DNA of 10,058 nucleotides from an uncultured Lachnospiraceae bacterium (GTDB lineage: Bacteria; Bacillota_A; Clostridia; Lachnospirales; Lachnospiraceae), in assembly GCA_947302185.1 (NCBI GenBank), contig CAMYVI010000077.1, positions 1 to 10,058 of the forward strand. The letters are read 5' to 3'. The notes below the pieces were generated by a model. The model was not told the origin of the DNA and ran no database searches. It worked only from the letters and a program-made list of their open reading frames with translations. A program made the position numbers and the translations under genes. This document shows positions 1 through 7,800 of this stretch, one piece after another. Position 1 is the stretch's first letter, and every line of letters starts with the position of its first letter.

Positions 1-1
1 G

Positions 2-1312
2 ACAGAAAAGGAATTGGGGCTTGATATCACTGATGAGCAGATCGCAGAGCTTAAAGCTCATGCAGAGGATATCAATTATGAAGACGCGAAAGCACGTGAG
101 AAGCAGGTGCGTCATGATGTAATGAGCCATGTATATGCATATGGTCTGCAGTGTCCGAAAGCCAGGGGTATCATACATCTCGGTGCGACTTCCTGTTATG
201 TCGGAGATAATACGGATATTATTCTCATGCGGGAAGCGCTCGGTATTATCAGAAGAAAGCTGATCAATGCAATATCCGGTCTCGCCGGCTTCGCAGATGA
301 ATACAAGGATCTTCCGACTCTCGCATTTACACATTTTCAGCCGGCACAGCCGACAACAGTCGGAAAACGTGCCACTCTGTGGATCAATGAATTTATGATG
401 GACCTCGAGGACCTTGATTATGTTGCAGGTTCTCTGAAATTACTGGGATCCAAAGGAACGACCGGCTCTCAGGCATCTTTCCTTGAGCTTTTCAACGGAG
501 ATCATGAGAAATGTGTGAAAGCGGATGCAATGATTGCGGAGAAGATGGGATTTTCTGCATGTTATCCCGTATCCGGCCAGACATATTCCAGAAAAGTGGA
601 TACCAGAGTCCTGAATGTCCTTGCCGGGATTGCGGCGAGCGCTACTAAGTTCTCCAATGACATTCGTCTGCTTCAGCATCTGAAAGAAGTGGAAGAGCCT
701 TTTGAAAAGAGCCAGATCGGATCGTCGGCGATGGCTTACAAGAGGAATCCGATGCGATCTGAACGTATTGCAAGCCTTTCACGCTATGTAATTGCCGATG
801 CGCTAAATCCGGCTATTACATCATCCGTGCAGTGGTTCGAACGTACACTGGACGATTCTGCAAATAAGAGGCTTTCTGTCCCGGAAGGCTTTCTGGCGAC
901 AGACGGCATTCTTGATCTGGTCGTGAATGTTGTCGACGGTCTTGTTGTTTATCCGAAAGTCATCCGCAAACACCTGATGGCGGAGCTGCCGTTCATGGCA
1001 ACGGAGAACATTATGATGGATGCCGTAAAGGCAGGAGGCGACAGGCAGGAGCTTCATGAAAGAATCAGACAGCTTTCCATGGAGGCGGGCAGAAACGTCA
1101 AGGTTGAAGGAAAGGATAATAATCTCTTTGATCTGATTGCCGAAGATCCTGCTTTCCCGCTTGGAAAAGAAGAACTTGAAGCATCTCTGGATCCGTCAAA
1201 ATATGTCGGACGGGCACCGCAGCAGGTCACAGCATATCTGAATGATTTCGTAAGACCTATGCTCACGGAGAATGAAGACATACTCGGATGGAAATCTGAA
1301 ATCAATGTTTGA
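2..1312 (+). CDS. purB: Adenylosuccinate lyase, 5' end outside window
   Basis: This fumarase/aspartase-superfamily enzyme makes two fumarate-releasing cleavages in cytosolic purine synthesis: SAICAR to AICAR, and adenylosuccinate to AMP. The reading frame is open from base 2, so the gene begins upstream; compared with clostridial PurB of about 477 residues, roughly 40 N-terminal residues are missing. Visible landmarks are the region-1 block IIHLGATSCYVGDNTD with its conserved His at 176-178, the HFQPAQP block with a second conserved His at 332-334 (expected acid/base role), and the superfamily signature GSSAMAYKRNPM from base 719, whose flexible loop carries the catalytic Ser. The frame is intact to TGA. 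purA follows after 102 bases on the same strand, so the two enzymes linking adenylosuccinate to AMP are adjacent and probably co-transcribed. I see no damage. Identification is by recalled family motifs, not by a database search. Confidence 0.97.
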   Translation, partial: TEKELGLDITDEQIAELKAHAEDINYEDAKAREKQVRHDVMSHVYAYGLQCPKARGIIHLGATSCYVGDNTDIILMREALGIIRRKLINAISGLAGFADEYKDLPTLAFTHFQPAQPTTVGKRATLWINEFMMDLEDLDYVAGSLKLLGSKGTTGSQASFLELFNGDHEKCVKADAMIAEKMGFSACYPVSGQTYSRKVDTRVLNVLAGIAASATKFSNDIRLLQHLKEVEEPFEKSQIGSSAMAYKRNPMRSERIASLSRYVIADALNPAITSSVQWFERTLDDSANKRLSVPEGFLATDGILDLVVNVVDGLVVYPKVIRKHLMAELPFMATENIMMDAVKAGGDRQELHERIRQLSMEAGRNVKVEGKDNNLFDLIAEDPAFPLGKEELEASLDPSKYVGRAPQQVTAYLNDFVRPMLTENEDILGWKSEINV

Positions 1313-1365
1313 TTTCCGACGCAGAATTTCCGTGACGGAAGCTGTGATGAAAGCGCAATATGAAA
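1313..1365 (+). repeat. Leader element copy 1, between purB and purA
   Basis: This stretch starts on the first base after the purB stop codon and lies in the purA 5' leader. Its first 24 bases (1313-1336) align without gaps to 4709-4732 and 4767-4790. It differs from each at 6 of 24 positions, always by a transition. Similarity to the copy at 4709 continues, with one inserted base, through an ATGAAA block ending at 1365. The centre is an odd palindrome, TTCCGTGACGGAA (1328-1340), able to form a 4-bp RNA hairpin with a GTGAC loop. I do not recognise it as a known riboswitch or repeat family. Its function is unknown; the repetition itself is seen directly. Confidence 0.7.
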
Positions 1366-1414
1366 ATCCTTTGACATAAGTCATGATGAACAAAAAGATG
1401 GAGGACTTTAAAGA

Positions 1415-2689
1415 ATGGTAACAGCAGTAGTCGGAGCGAATTGGGGCGATGAAGGTAAGGGGAAAATTACCGATACACTGGCGGAAAAGGCGGATATTAT
1501 TGTTCGCTTTCAGGGAGGAGCCAATGCCGGTCACACAATCGTTAACCAGTATGGCAAGTTCTCTCTTCACACTCTTCCGTCAGGGGTATTCTATCAGCAT
1601 ACGACCAGTATCGTTGCAAACGGCGTTGCTCTCAATATTCCCAAGCTGATCGGAGAAATCGATGAGATTACCGGCCGCGGAGTGCCTAAACCCAACATAC
1701 TTGTTTCCGACAGGGCACAGATCGTTATGTCCTATCACATTCTATTCGATCAATATGAAGAAGAAAGACTTGCCGGAAAATCTTTCGGCTCCACAAAGTC
1801 CGGTATAGCACCGTTCTATTCCGATAAATATGCTAAAATCGGAATTCAGGTCAGTGAACTGCTGGATATGGAAGCTCTCCGGGATAAAGTCGAAAACATT
1901 GTTCTGAAAAAGAACATCATGCTGAAGTACCTTTATAATAAACCGGAGCTTTCCGTAGATGACATCATGAAAGAGCTGGAAGAGTATAAGGAGATGATTA
2001 CTCCTTATGTGTGCGATACGGCGCTCTATCTCGGAAATGCTGTCAGGGAAGGCAGGAATATACTTCTGGAAGGTCAGCTCGGAACCATGAAAGACCCGGA
2101 TCACGGCATTTATCCGATGGTCACATCCAGTCCTACAGTTGCAGGATACGGTGCAGTCGGCGCCGGTATTCCGCCGTACGAAATCAAGAAGATCGTAACT
2201 GTATCCAAGGCTTATTCCAGTGCAGTCGGCGCCGGAGAATTTGTATCCGAAATTTTTGGCGATGAGGCCGATGAATTACGCCGCCGGGGCGGTGACGGCG
2301 GTGAATATGGCGCGACGACCGGCCGTCCGAGAAGAATGGGATGGTATGACCTTGTCGCATCCCGTTACGGATGCCGTCTTCAGGGCACGACAGATGTCGC
2401 TTTTACGGTCCTTGATGTTCTCGGCTACCTCGATGAGATACCGGTCTGTGTAGCGTATGATATAGACGGAGAGCGTGTTACCGATTTCCCGCCGACAGCA
2501 CTTCTTAAGAGGGCAAAACCGATTTATGAAGTATTGCCGGGCTGGAAGAGCGATATCCGCGGGATCAGGAAGTATGAGGACCTGCCGGAGAACTGCAGAA
2601 AATATGTTGAGTTCATTGAAGAAAGACTCGGCTATCCTATAACGATAGTCTCCAACGGACCGAAACGTACGGATATTATATACAGATAA
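1415..2689 (+). CDS. purA: Adenylosuccinate synthetase
   Basis: PurA is a cytosolic GTP-dependent enzyme that joins IMP and aspartate to give adenylosuccinate, the first committed step to AMP; PurB, encoded just upstream, then releases fumarate. The 424-residue length is normal for bacterial PurA. The N-terminal P-loop GDEGKGK is at residues 11-17, with the expected catalytic Asp12, and GGANAGHT carries the expected catalytic His40. GATTGRPRRMGWYD matches the conserved TTGRPRR substrate-binding region, and the protein ends with a nucleotide-binding NGPKRTD block. The IMP-loop reads GSTKSGIAPFY, whereas the commonest form is GTTxxGIGPAY; I believe this is a clostridial subtype and not damage. 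The start is fixed by GGAGG at 1400-1404, 10 bases upstream of ATG. The leader carries element copy 1, so post-transcriptional or operator control is possible. The next gene follows after 15 bases, which suggests one transcript. Confidence 0.97.
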   Translation: MVTAVVGANWGDEGKGKITDTLAEKADIIVRFQGGANAGHTIVNQYGKFSLHTLPSGVFYQHTTSIVANGVALNIPKLIGEIDEITGRGVPKPNILVSDRAQIVMSYHILFDQYEEERLAGKSFGSTKSGIAPFYSDKYAKIGIQVSELLDMEALRDKVENIVLKKNIMLKYLYNKPELSVDDIMKELEEYKEMITPYVCDTALYLGNAVREGRNILLEGQLGTMKDPDHGIYPMVTSSPTVAGYGAVGAGIPPYEIKKIVTVSKAYSSAVGAGEFVSEIFGDEADELRRRGGDGGEYGATTGRPRRMGWYDLVASRYGCRLQGTTDVAFTVLDVLGYLDEIPVCVAYDIDGERVTDFPPTALLKRAKPIYEVLPGWKSDIRGIRKYEDLPENCRKYVEFIEERLGYPITIVSNGPKRTDIIYR

Positions 2690-2704
2690 ACAAGGAGAGA
2701 AACT

Positions 2705-3469
2705 ATGTCAGGTATAAAGCATACGGGCATGACAATTGCGGCTGTACTTACTGTGTCATTACTTTTCTCTGCCTGTGGTAAAAAATCCGAAAAGGCGGAG
2801 GAACCTGTACAACCGGATTCTGTCGTTGAATTTGCCGTTGATCCGGCAGACACTGTCGAAGCGGAGGTTCCCGAAGTGGATCCGAATGAGTCTTTTGCGG
2901 CTCAGGTGCAGGAGGAACTCGGTGACGTGGAGATTCCCACAACGGATATCACAACGAAGACTGCTGCGGTCAGTGTTCCGCCCCTGTCTCAGACGATGTC
3001 GTCACCGGAAGGAAATATTCAAATCAAAGTTCCCGGAACATGGACAGACCTCAAGGGACAAATAGATGCTTCGGGTGCTCTGGAGGGCTATACTATTCAG
3101 ACCGGCTCCATGAGTGATGCACTTTTTCTGACGTACACGTCAGAGGAGAAGTCTGCCGCAGAGAATGCGCCGATTACTTCAATTGATGAATACAGCGGAT
3201 GGTTGGTTCAGTATATATCATCGGTCAATTCTCCTCTTCAGAATGCAACGGAGGTTGGGCATTCTGATATACGGCTGACTCAAAGCACCATGGACGGTAA
3301 GAAGACAGTTCTGACAGGAACGTATAATTCACAGGAAGTCGTCTTCTTTGTGTACGCCGTTGAAGGTGCGAATAGTTATCATCAGTTCTGCTGCTGGGCA
3401 CCGGCCGGAATCCGAAATGCAGCAGAGGCTACTTTTGATGCAATCGTCAACACATTTGCCGTATACTGA
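2705..3469 (+). CDS. Putative lipoprotein, possible PsbP/Mog1-like fold
   Basis: This 254-residue protein probably sits on the outer face of the membrane. A basic N-terminus and hydrophobic stretch lead to a lipobox-like FSAC with the lipid-accepting Cys at residue 24; Phe at the -3 position is less usual than Leu. An acidic, proline-rich tether runs to about residue 80. A globular part of about 160 residues begins near IQIKVPGTWTDL and ends in SYHQFCCWAPAGIRN and FDAIVNTF. That ending recalls the PsbP/Mog1-like fold seen in many clostridial lipoproteins, but this is a fold-level impression only and no function is claimed. AAGGAG at 2692-2697 lies 7 bases before ATG. Only 15 bases separate it from purA, and the strong terminator at 3511 follows, so it is the likely last gene of the purB-purA transcript. 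No catalytic motif was seen. Confidence 0.85.
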   Translation: MSGIKHTGMTIAAVLTVSLLFSACGKKSEKAEEPVQPDSVVEFAVDPADTVEAEVPEVDPNESFAAQVQEELGDVEIPTTDITTKTAAVSVPPLSQTMSSPEGNIQIKVPGTWTDLKGQIDASGALEGYTIQTGSMSDALFLTYTSEEKSAAENAPITSIDEYSGWLVQYISSVNSPLQNATEVGHSDIRLTQSTMDGKKTVLTGTYNSQEVVFFVYAVEGANSYHQFCCWAPAGIRNAAEATFDAIVNTFAVY

Positions 3470-3510
3470 GTGATTCGGATGATTATTCCTGATCTCTGAA
3501 CAGTATTCCG

Positions 3511-3553
3511 ATCCGGGAGCGTCAGCTGACGCTCCCGGATTCCGTGTTTGTCT
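3511..3553 (+). terminator. Rho-independent terminator after the purA-lipoprotein run
   Basis: Bases 3511-3540 form a perfect 30-base palindrome, with a 15-base arm ATCCGGGAGCGTCAG meeting its exact complement at the central CAG/CTG. It is GC-rich and followed on the + strand by a T-rich tract (tgtttgtcttt, 3545-3555). It lies between two convergent genes. The minus strand has no T-run after the stem, so it should terminate mainly + strand transcription. Confidence 0.85.
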
Positions 3554-4366
3554 TTATCGGACGCCGAGGTCCTTAAGCCTGCTTTTGGTATCTTCTATAT
3601 CAGTAAATAGTATTGAGCGGATTCCGAGTTTTGCCGCGGTCTCTGTATTGGCAGGTGAATCGTCGATGAACACGGCTCTTGACCTGTCTATTCTGTAATC
3701 GGTGAGCAGCCGTTCAAAAATTTCCCTGTCTGGTTTTCTGCAGTGCTCCCGGAATGACCAGGTCGCACCGTCCATGTACTTTTCGAATGCAAAGACTCCG
3801 TTATTTTTAAGCTTTTCGTAAGCATGAAGCGACCAGTTCGACAGAATATACAAGCGATATCCCTTGCCTTTCAGGTCTTTCAGCCAGGATTCGGTATAGG
3901 GGAACGGTGTGACGCAGGTATACATGTTTTCTATAAACTCACGAATCTCTCCTGCGTATTGCGGTCCTATGGCACAAAATTCCTCTACCAGTGTCTCGAA
4001 CTGCTTGATTCCGAGGTCGCATTCGGCATAGAGAGGATGGTCAACTACATTTTCAAGAATAAATGCTTTCGCTTCAGACGAAATATCCATATTTTCGGCA
4101 TAACTGACCCAGGGGAAATCACACAATACATTTCCGACGTCGAAAATAATGACATCAATAACGGGAGATTTTCCCGGAGCTATCATTTTCACAGCCATCA
4201 GAAAAGCGTAGCAGATGACCGGAATCAGAATTGTACATCCGAGTGAAGCGCGAAAGAGGGATTGTGCTGCAGGACTGGTGTATAAAGCGGATATAAAAGT
4301 GATGATATACATGGCAAGAAGCATCATAACGCCGATGAGAGCAGTGATTCTTCTGATTTTGTTCAT
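3554..4366 (-). CDS. Membrane-anchored HAD-IA family phosphatase
   Basis: This 270-residue protein has two parts. Residues 7-28 and 41-62 are hydrophobic and look like a membrane hairpin. From about residue 70 a HAD hydrolase follows: motif I FDVGNVL with nucleophile Asp76, motif II ILSNWS with Ser176, motif III Lys211 in HCRKPD, and motif IV VFIDDSP with Asp235/Asp236. In motif I the usual second Asp is Gly, as in the FDLGNV form of YihX-type sugar-phosphate phosphatases, so a small phosphorylated metabolite is a plausible substrate; the actual one is unknown. The start is placed at 4366, where AGGAGG lies 5 bases upstream; an in-frame ATG 36 bases earlier lacks such a site. It stands alone, convergent with the lipoprotein gene, under its own promoter at 4480-4507. 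The fused membrane segments are unusual for this family, and nothing suggests a frameshift. Confidence 0.88.
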   Translation of the reverse strand: MNKIRRITALIGVMMLLAMYIITFISALYTSPAAQSLFRASLGCTILIPVICYAFLMAVKMIAPGKSPVIDVIIFDVGNVLCDFPWVSYAENMDISSEAKAFILENVVDHPLYAECDLGIKQFETLVEEFCAIGPQYAGEIREFIENMYTCVTPFPYTESWLKDLKGKGYRLYILSNWSLHAYEKLKNNGVFAFEKYMDGATWSFREHCRKPDREIFERLLTDYRIDRSRAVFIDDSPANTETAAKLGIRSILFTDIEDTKSRLKDLGVR

Positions 4367-4397
4367 GGGATCCTCCTCATAGATCAGATCTGAATCG

Positions 4398-4452
4398 GGC
4401 AATTGCGAAACACGGTTATTCGTTCTTCCGCTTAAGGAGATTTACAATTGCC
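4398..4452 (-). repeat. Inverted repeat in the HAD gene leader
   Basis: GGCAATTG (4398-4405) and CAATTGCC (4445-4452) are exact 8-base complements 39 bases apart, and each contains the palindrome CAATTG. Both fall inside the predicted 5' untranslated region of the minus-strand HAD gene. They could pair in the RNA or mark two operator half-sites. The sequence does not decide between these, and chance is possible. Confidence 0.4.
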
Positions 4453-4479
4453 GCATATTTGAAATGTCTGTGATTAATC

Positions 4480-4507
4480 ATTATATGGGCGAAGGGTAAA
4501 AAGTCAA
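4480..4507 (-). promoter_or_regulatory. Sigma-A type promoter for the HAD gene
   Basis: On the minus strand TTGACT (4507-4502) and a perfect TATAAT (4485-4480) are separated by 16 bases. The predicted start is near 4473, leaving a leader of about 107 bases before the HAD start codon. The perfect palindrome TGATTAATCA (4471-4480) overlaps the end of the -10 box and the start site, where a repressor could bind. Confidence 0.75.
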
Positions 4508-4652
4508 GCGGACATAAGCCGCAAAGAGTTCTTCCGGGGTTTTCGCGTACACAAATACGCATTTTGAGTATCTGATATTGTCAAAGAAAGTAGTTTTTCT
4601 TTCGGAACAGTAGATATTATTAACAAAGTTTGAAGAAAGAAAAAAGCAAAAG

Positions 4653-4681
4653 TTGAACTATCCCGTATTATCTTGTATAAT
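4653..4681 (+). promoter_or_regulatory. Sigma-A type promoter for the DUF5722 gene
   Basis: TTGAAC (4653-4658) and a perfect TATAAT (4676-4681) have the ideal 17-base spacing. The predicted start is near 4688, giving a leader of about 184 bases. TGTTAA occurs at 4682-4687 and 4693-4698, one helical turn apart, and GTTAA/TTAAC form an inverted pair across the start site, suggesting an operator. Confidence 0.82.
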
Positions 4682-4708
4682 TGTTAATTATGTGTTAACT
4701 GTATTTAA

Positions 4709-4762
4709 TTTCTGATGTGGAATTCTCGTGACGAGAGTCTATGACGAATGGGCACAATGAAA
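4709..4762 (+). repeat. Leader element copy A, upstream of the DUF5722 gene
   Basis: This is the second copy of the repeated leader element, beginning about 21 bases into the predicted transcript. The first 24 bases match copy B at 22 of 24 and copy 1 at 18 of 24 positions. Its centre, TCTCGTGACGAGA (4725-4737), is again an odd palindrome that can form a 4-bp hairpin with a GTGAC loop. Two pairs differ from those of copy 1 but remain complementary. The 3' part, through ATGACGAATGGGCAC and ATGAAA, aligns with copy 1 with one inserted base. Function unknown. Confidence 0.7.
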
Positions 4763-4766
4763 CGTG

Positions 4767-4812
4767 TCTCTGACGTGGAATTCTCGTGACTTAGGTCGTG
4801 ACAAATACGTAA
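4767..4812 (+). repeat. Leader element copy B, tandem to copy A
   Basis: This copy starts 58 bases after copy A and shares its first 24 bases except for two transitions. It then diverges: the right arm of the GTGAC hairpin is replaced by TTAG, followed by a second TCGTGAC (4796-4802) and AAAT. An alternative 6-bp stem (CGTGAC with GTCGTG, two G-U pairs, loop TTAG) could form. The arrangement is reminiscent of tandem aptamers or of repeated protein sites. The right boundary is uncertain. Confidence 0.6.
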
Positions 4813-4871
4813 GACGGAACTGTAGAACATTAATTGCGCTTTATACTTGCAGAAGAACGGGAGGATTTATC

Positions 4872-7800
4872 GTGAAAGGAAAGAAACTGATAGCATGTAT
4901 GATCTCGGCGATGTTACTTGCGGGATCTATGACATCGGTTTACGGTGCAGACTTTGAAACAGCGGAAGAGACACCAGTGGGAGCTGCATATGCGGACGCT
5001 CCTGCAACGACGGACGGGAATGCTGTTACACCGGATGATGAGTCGCTTGCTGCGGTGAGTGAGACGGAAATAAATCAGTCGGAGACCTCTGAAGAAAATA
5101 TTTCGGAAGGCGCCACTGAAGCGGTTCCCGAAAGTGTGGAAAATGCTGCGGGGGAAATCGGTTCGGCTGCAGGAATTTCGGAGACGACAGAGTCAGGTGA
5201 CATATCCGACACATCGTCTCTGACAGAGAGCAGGACAGAGTCGCTTACGGACTCGAGTATCTCGGATCTTAACAGGAAACAGGAGACTCTGGTAGGCGCG
5301 ACCTACACATCCGCGGAGCCGGCTGACGGAAAGACTTATTATATCAGATGTGCGTCCAATAGGAATTATACACTCACAGTGAGCGGCAATTCCGTGGACA
5401 ATCAGGCCAATATCGTAATCTCTAAGCTTGAGAAGACTTTGAACCAGAAGTTTATGTGCAGAAAGATGTCAGACGGGACATTTGTATTCACCAATCTGCA
5501 CAGTGGCAAAGCACTTCGCATAGCGGGGAACACTCCGAAGAATTCAGCGAACCTGTGGCAGCATGAGTTCAACAGCGCAAACAGCGCGCGTTGGAAGGCT
5601 CTGAAAAATCCTGACGGATCATACCGCATAGGATCCAAATTGAATACAAGTTTTGTTATTGATATTCATGCAGGAGCAATCGCCAATAATACGAATGTAC
5701 AGGTTTATAAATGGAATAAAACTGTAGCGCAGAAGTTTATTTTTACCGAGACACCCGTGCCGAGCTATGCCGGTACTGTGCAGCTGAGACCTGCCAACGG
5801 AACTCACATGTGCGTGGCTCCCGCTAAAAATTCATCAGCGAGCGGTGCGCATGTAGAGATTACGGATGCGGATAATCAGGACATCCTTCTTTACAATGCC
5901 GTCAAGTATTCAGCCGGTTACTATGTGCTTGTCAACAAGAGCAACGGCCTGGTTCTTTCTGTACAGAACAGTGAGAATAAATCCGGAGCAAAAGTAATTC
6001 AGGAAAAACGCAACAACAGATTCTGCCAGCAGTGGCTTATGAGAAAGAACAGTGACGGGACCTATACCTATCTCTCACGCCTCAATTCGTGTCTTGCGCT
6101 CACCGCTAAGAGCGGCGGGACCAAGGCGGGGACGATCATGACACTGTCTATATTTAAGAATTACAGCAGTCAGAGATTTTATCCGAGTGTTTATACTGCC
6201 AGTATCGTTCCGACGTGCCAGATTTATATCCGTTCTGTCGTGAACAGTGACCGCGTTATGGATGTCAGCGGAGCGGGAACGGCGGACGGCACAAACATCG
6301 ATTGCTATGACTGGAACGAGACGGCTGCGCAGAAATTCAGGATAGAGCCGGTAGCTTACGGAACAACGACAAATGTCTGGTACAGGATAATATCCGTGCC
6401 TTCCGGCAAAGTACTGCAGGTGGCAGGCGGAAATGCTGCAGCGGGCGCCAATATCGAGCTCGGCACTTACAAGAAGACAAAAGCTCAGCTCTGGCACCCC
6501 GAATTGAAAAGTGACGGCTGCTTTACTTTCAGATCGGCACTTAATACGAGTCTTGCAATCGAGAGCACCGGTTCGGAAGCCTACGGGGCCAATATTCGTC
6601 TCGGCACGTATAATTCCGTTGCAAAGCAGAAATGGTTCTTAACATCTGTACAGATCACAAAGACTGCTGTATCCTACACGGATCACAGCACCGTTACGGT
6701 ACAGGCGACAGGTGCCAAGCAGGCCTCCGATACGGGGCATGCATATCTCTTTGCAGTCAGCCCGTACGGAAAGACGATAAAATCATACAAGCCGCTTGCT
6801 TCGGCAAATATGGGAACCAGTTATGTGTTCCATGTCCCTCTTAATAAAAACTCTGCAGGCAGTCTGCTTCACAGAAAGTTTTATATTGCGACTGTTAATC
6901 ACGGAGTTTACAGAGTCATCAGTAACCCGTTCTTCATTACGAATCCTCAGGCAGCCGCAACGAATCAGAAGGCATTCCCGACGCCTGCCCGCGGAACCAA
7001 GAAAGGTATCAAGACCGGAGCGGATTCGGTCGGCATGGCTAAGAATCTGAACTGCAGCCATGTGGTGATGGATCTTCCGATTGACGGATTCCTCGGCGGG
7101 AGCGATCTTGCCTATAAATACGAGGGTACGACCTACCACTTCAGCAGCATTATCGATGTCTATGGTGACAGAATCAAGACATATAATAATGCCGGAATTG
7201 TTGTGACCGGTATTTTCTACATGTATGACAGCTCGAATACAGCCTACATGTATCCCGCTGCTGCTTCAGGCAGCCGGAGGCACTCCGCGACATTGTACGC
7301 GCTCAATACGAGAGACGGTAACAGAAAGCGCCTGGAAGCACTCTTTGCATGCCTCGCAGAGAGGTGGAGTACGAACGGGATAACACTTGCCAACTGGATC
7401 TACGGCAATGAGCTTCAGCAGTACAACGTATACAATTATACGGGCGATATTTCTTACAGCGAATACCATGAAGCGCTGGCAGAGGGATTCCGTATGTTCA
7501 ACGCATCTATCAAGAGCAGATGGAGTAATGCAAGAACATATATCTCACTCGACCACAACTGGAACCTGTCCTGGAATGTTGCGGGAACGTACAACGGCAT
7601 GCAGCTCACAGCTGACTTTAACACGGACCTGAAGAGACAGGGACTCTGCCATTGGGATATGGCGATGCATCCGTATCCGTCTCCGGAGCAGGACTGCCGG
7701 TTCTGGAACCGTGCGTTCACCGTTGAGAACTCCGGAGCATCCCAGCAGATCACAATGCTCAATGCAAGATACTTCTCATCATACATCAAGAAGACTTACG

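Larger units (their letters stand above)
4367..4871. other. Divergent intergenic region, 505 bases
   Basis: No convincing gene lies here. From left to right it holds the HAD gene leader with an inverted repeat, the HAD promoter on the minus strand, about 145 AT-rich bases (4508-4652), the DUF5722 promoter on the + strand, and a leader of about 184 bases carrying two copies of the repeated element. In the middle part I see only a weak hairpin, GCGTA/TACGC at 4545-4549 and 4556-4560 followed by ATTTTG, which is not enough to call a terminator. An open frame in phase with the DUF5722 gene extends back to 4764, but it lacks a ribosome binding site and runs through the repeat. Confidence 0.7.

Noticed and set aside
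1371..1400. TTGACA upstream of purA as a -35 box of an internal promoter
   Set aside because: No acceptable -10 box lies 16-18 bases downstream; the bases there are AAAAAGA-like.
4367..4402. Upstream ATG at 4402 for the HAD gene
   Set aside because: The strong AGGAGG lies downstream of it, directly before the ATG at 4366.
4545..4565. GCGTA/TACGC hairpin followed by ATTTTG as a terminator
   Set aside because: Only five base pairs, with a broken T-run, and no gene ends nearby on that strand.
4764..4871. N-terminal extension of the DUF5722 protein from an ATG at 4764
   Set aside because: It lacks a ribosome binding site, would place 36 basic residues before the signal peptide, and runs through repeat copy B. 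GTG at 4872 has GGGAGG at good spacing.
5171..5205. Possible fourth copy of the leader element (GAATTTCGGAGACGA and a later GTGAC)
   Set aside because: Similarity is patchy, needs several mismatches in the core GTGAC part, and lies inside coding sequence of the acidic linker.
6051..6070. Recurring AGTGACGG strings in the trefoil region as regulatory repeats
   Set aside because: They encode the recurring SDG turn of the ricin-type units and are explained by the protein repeat.
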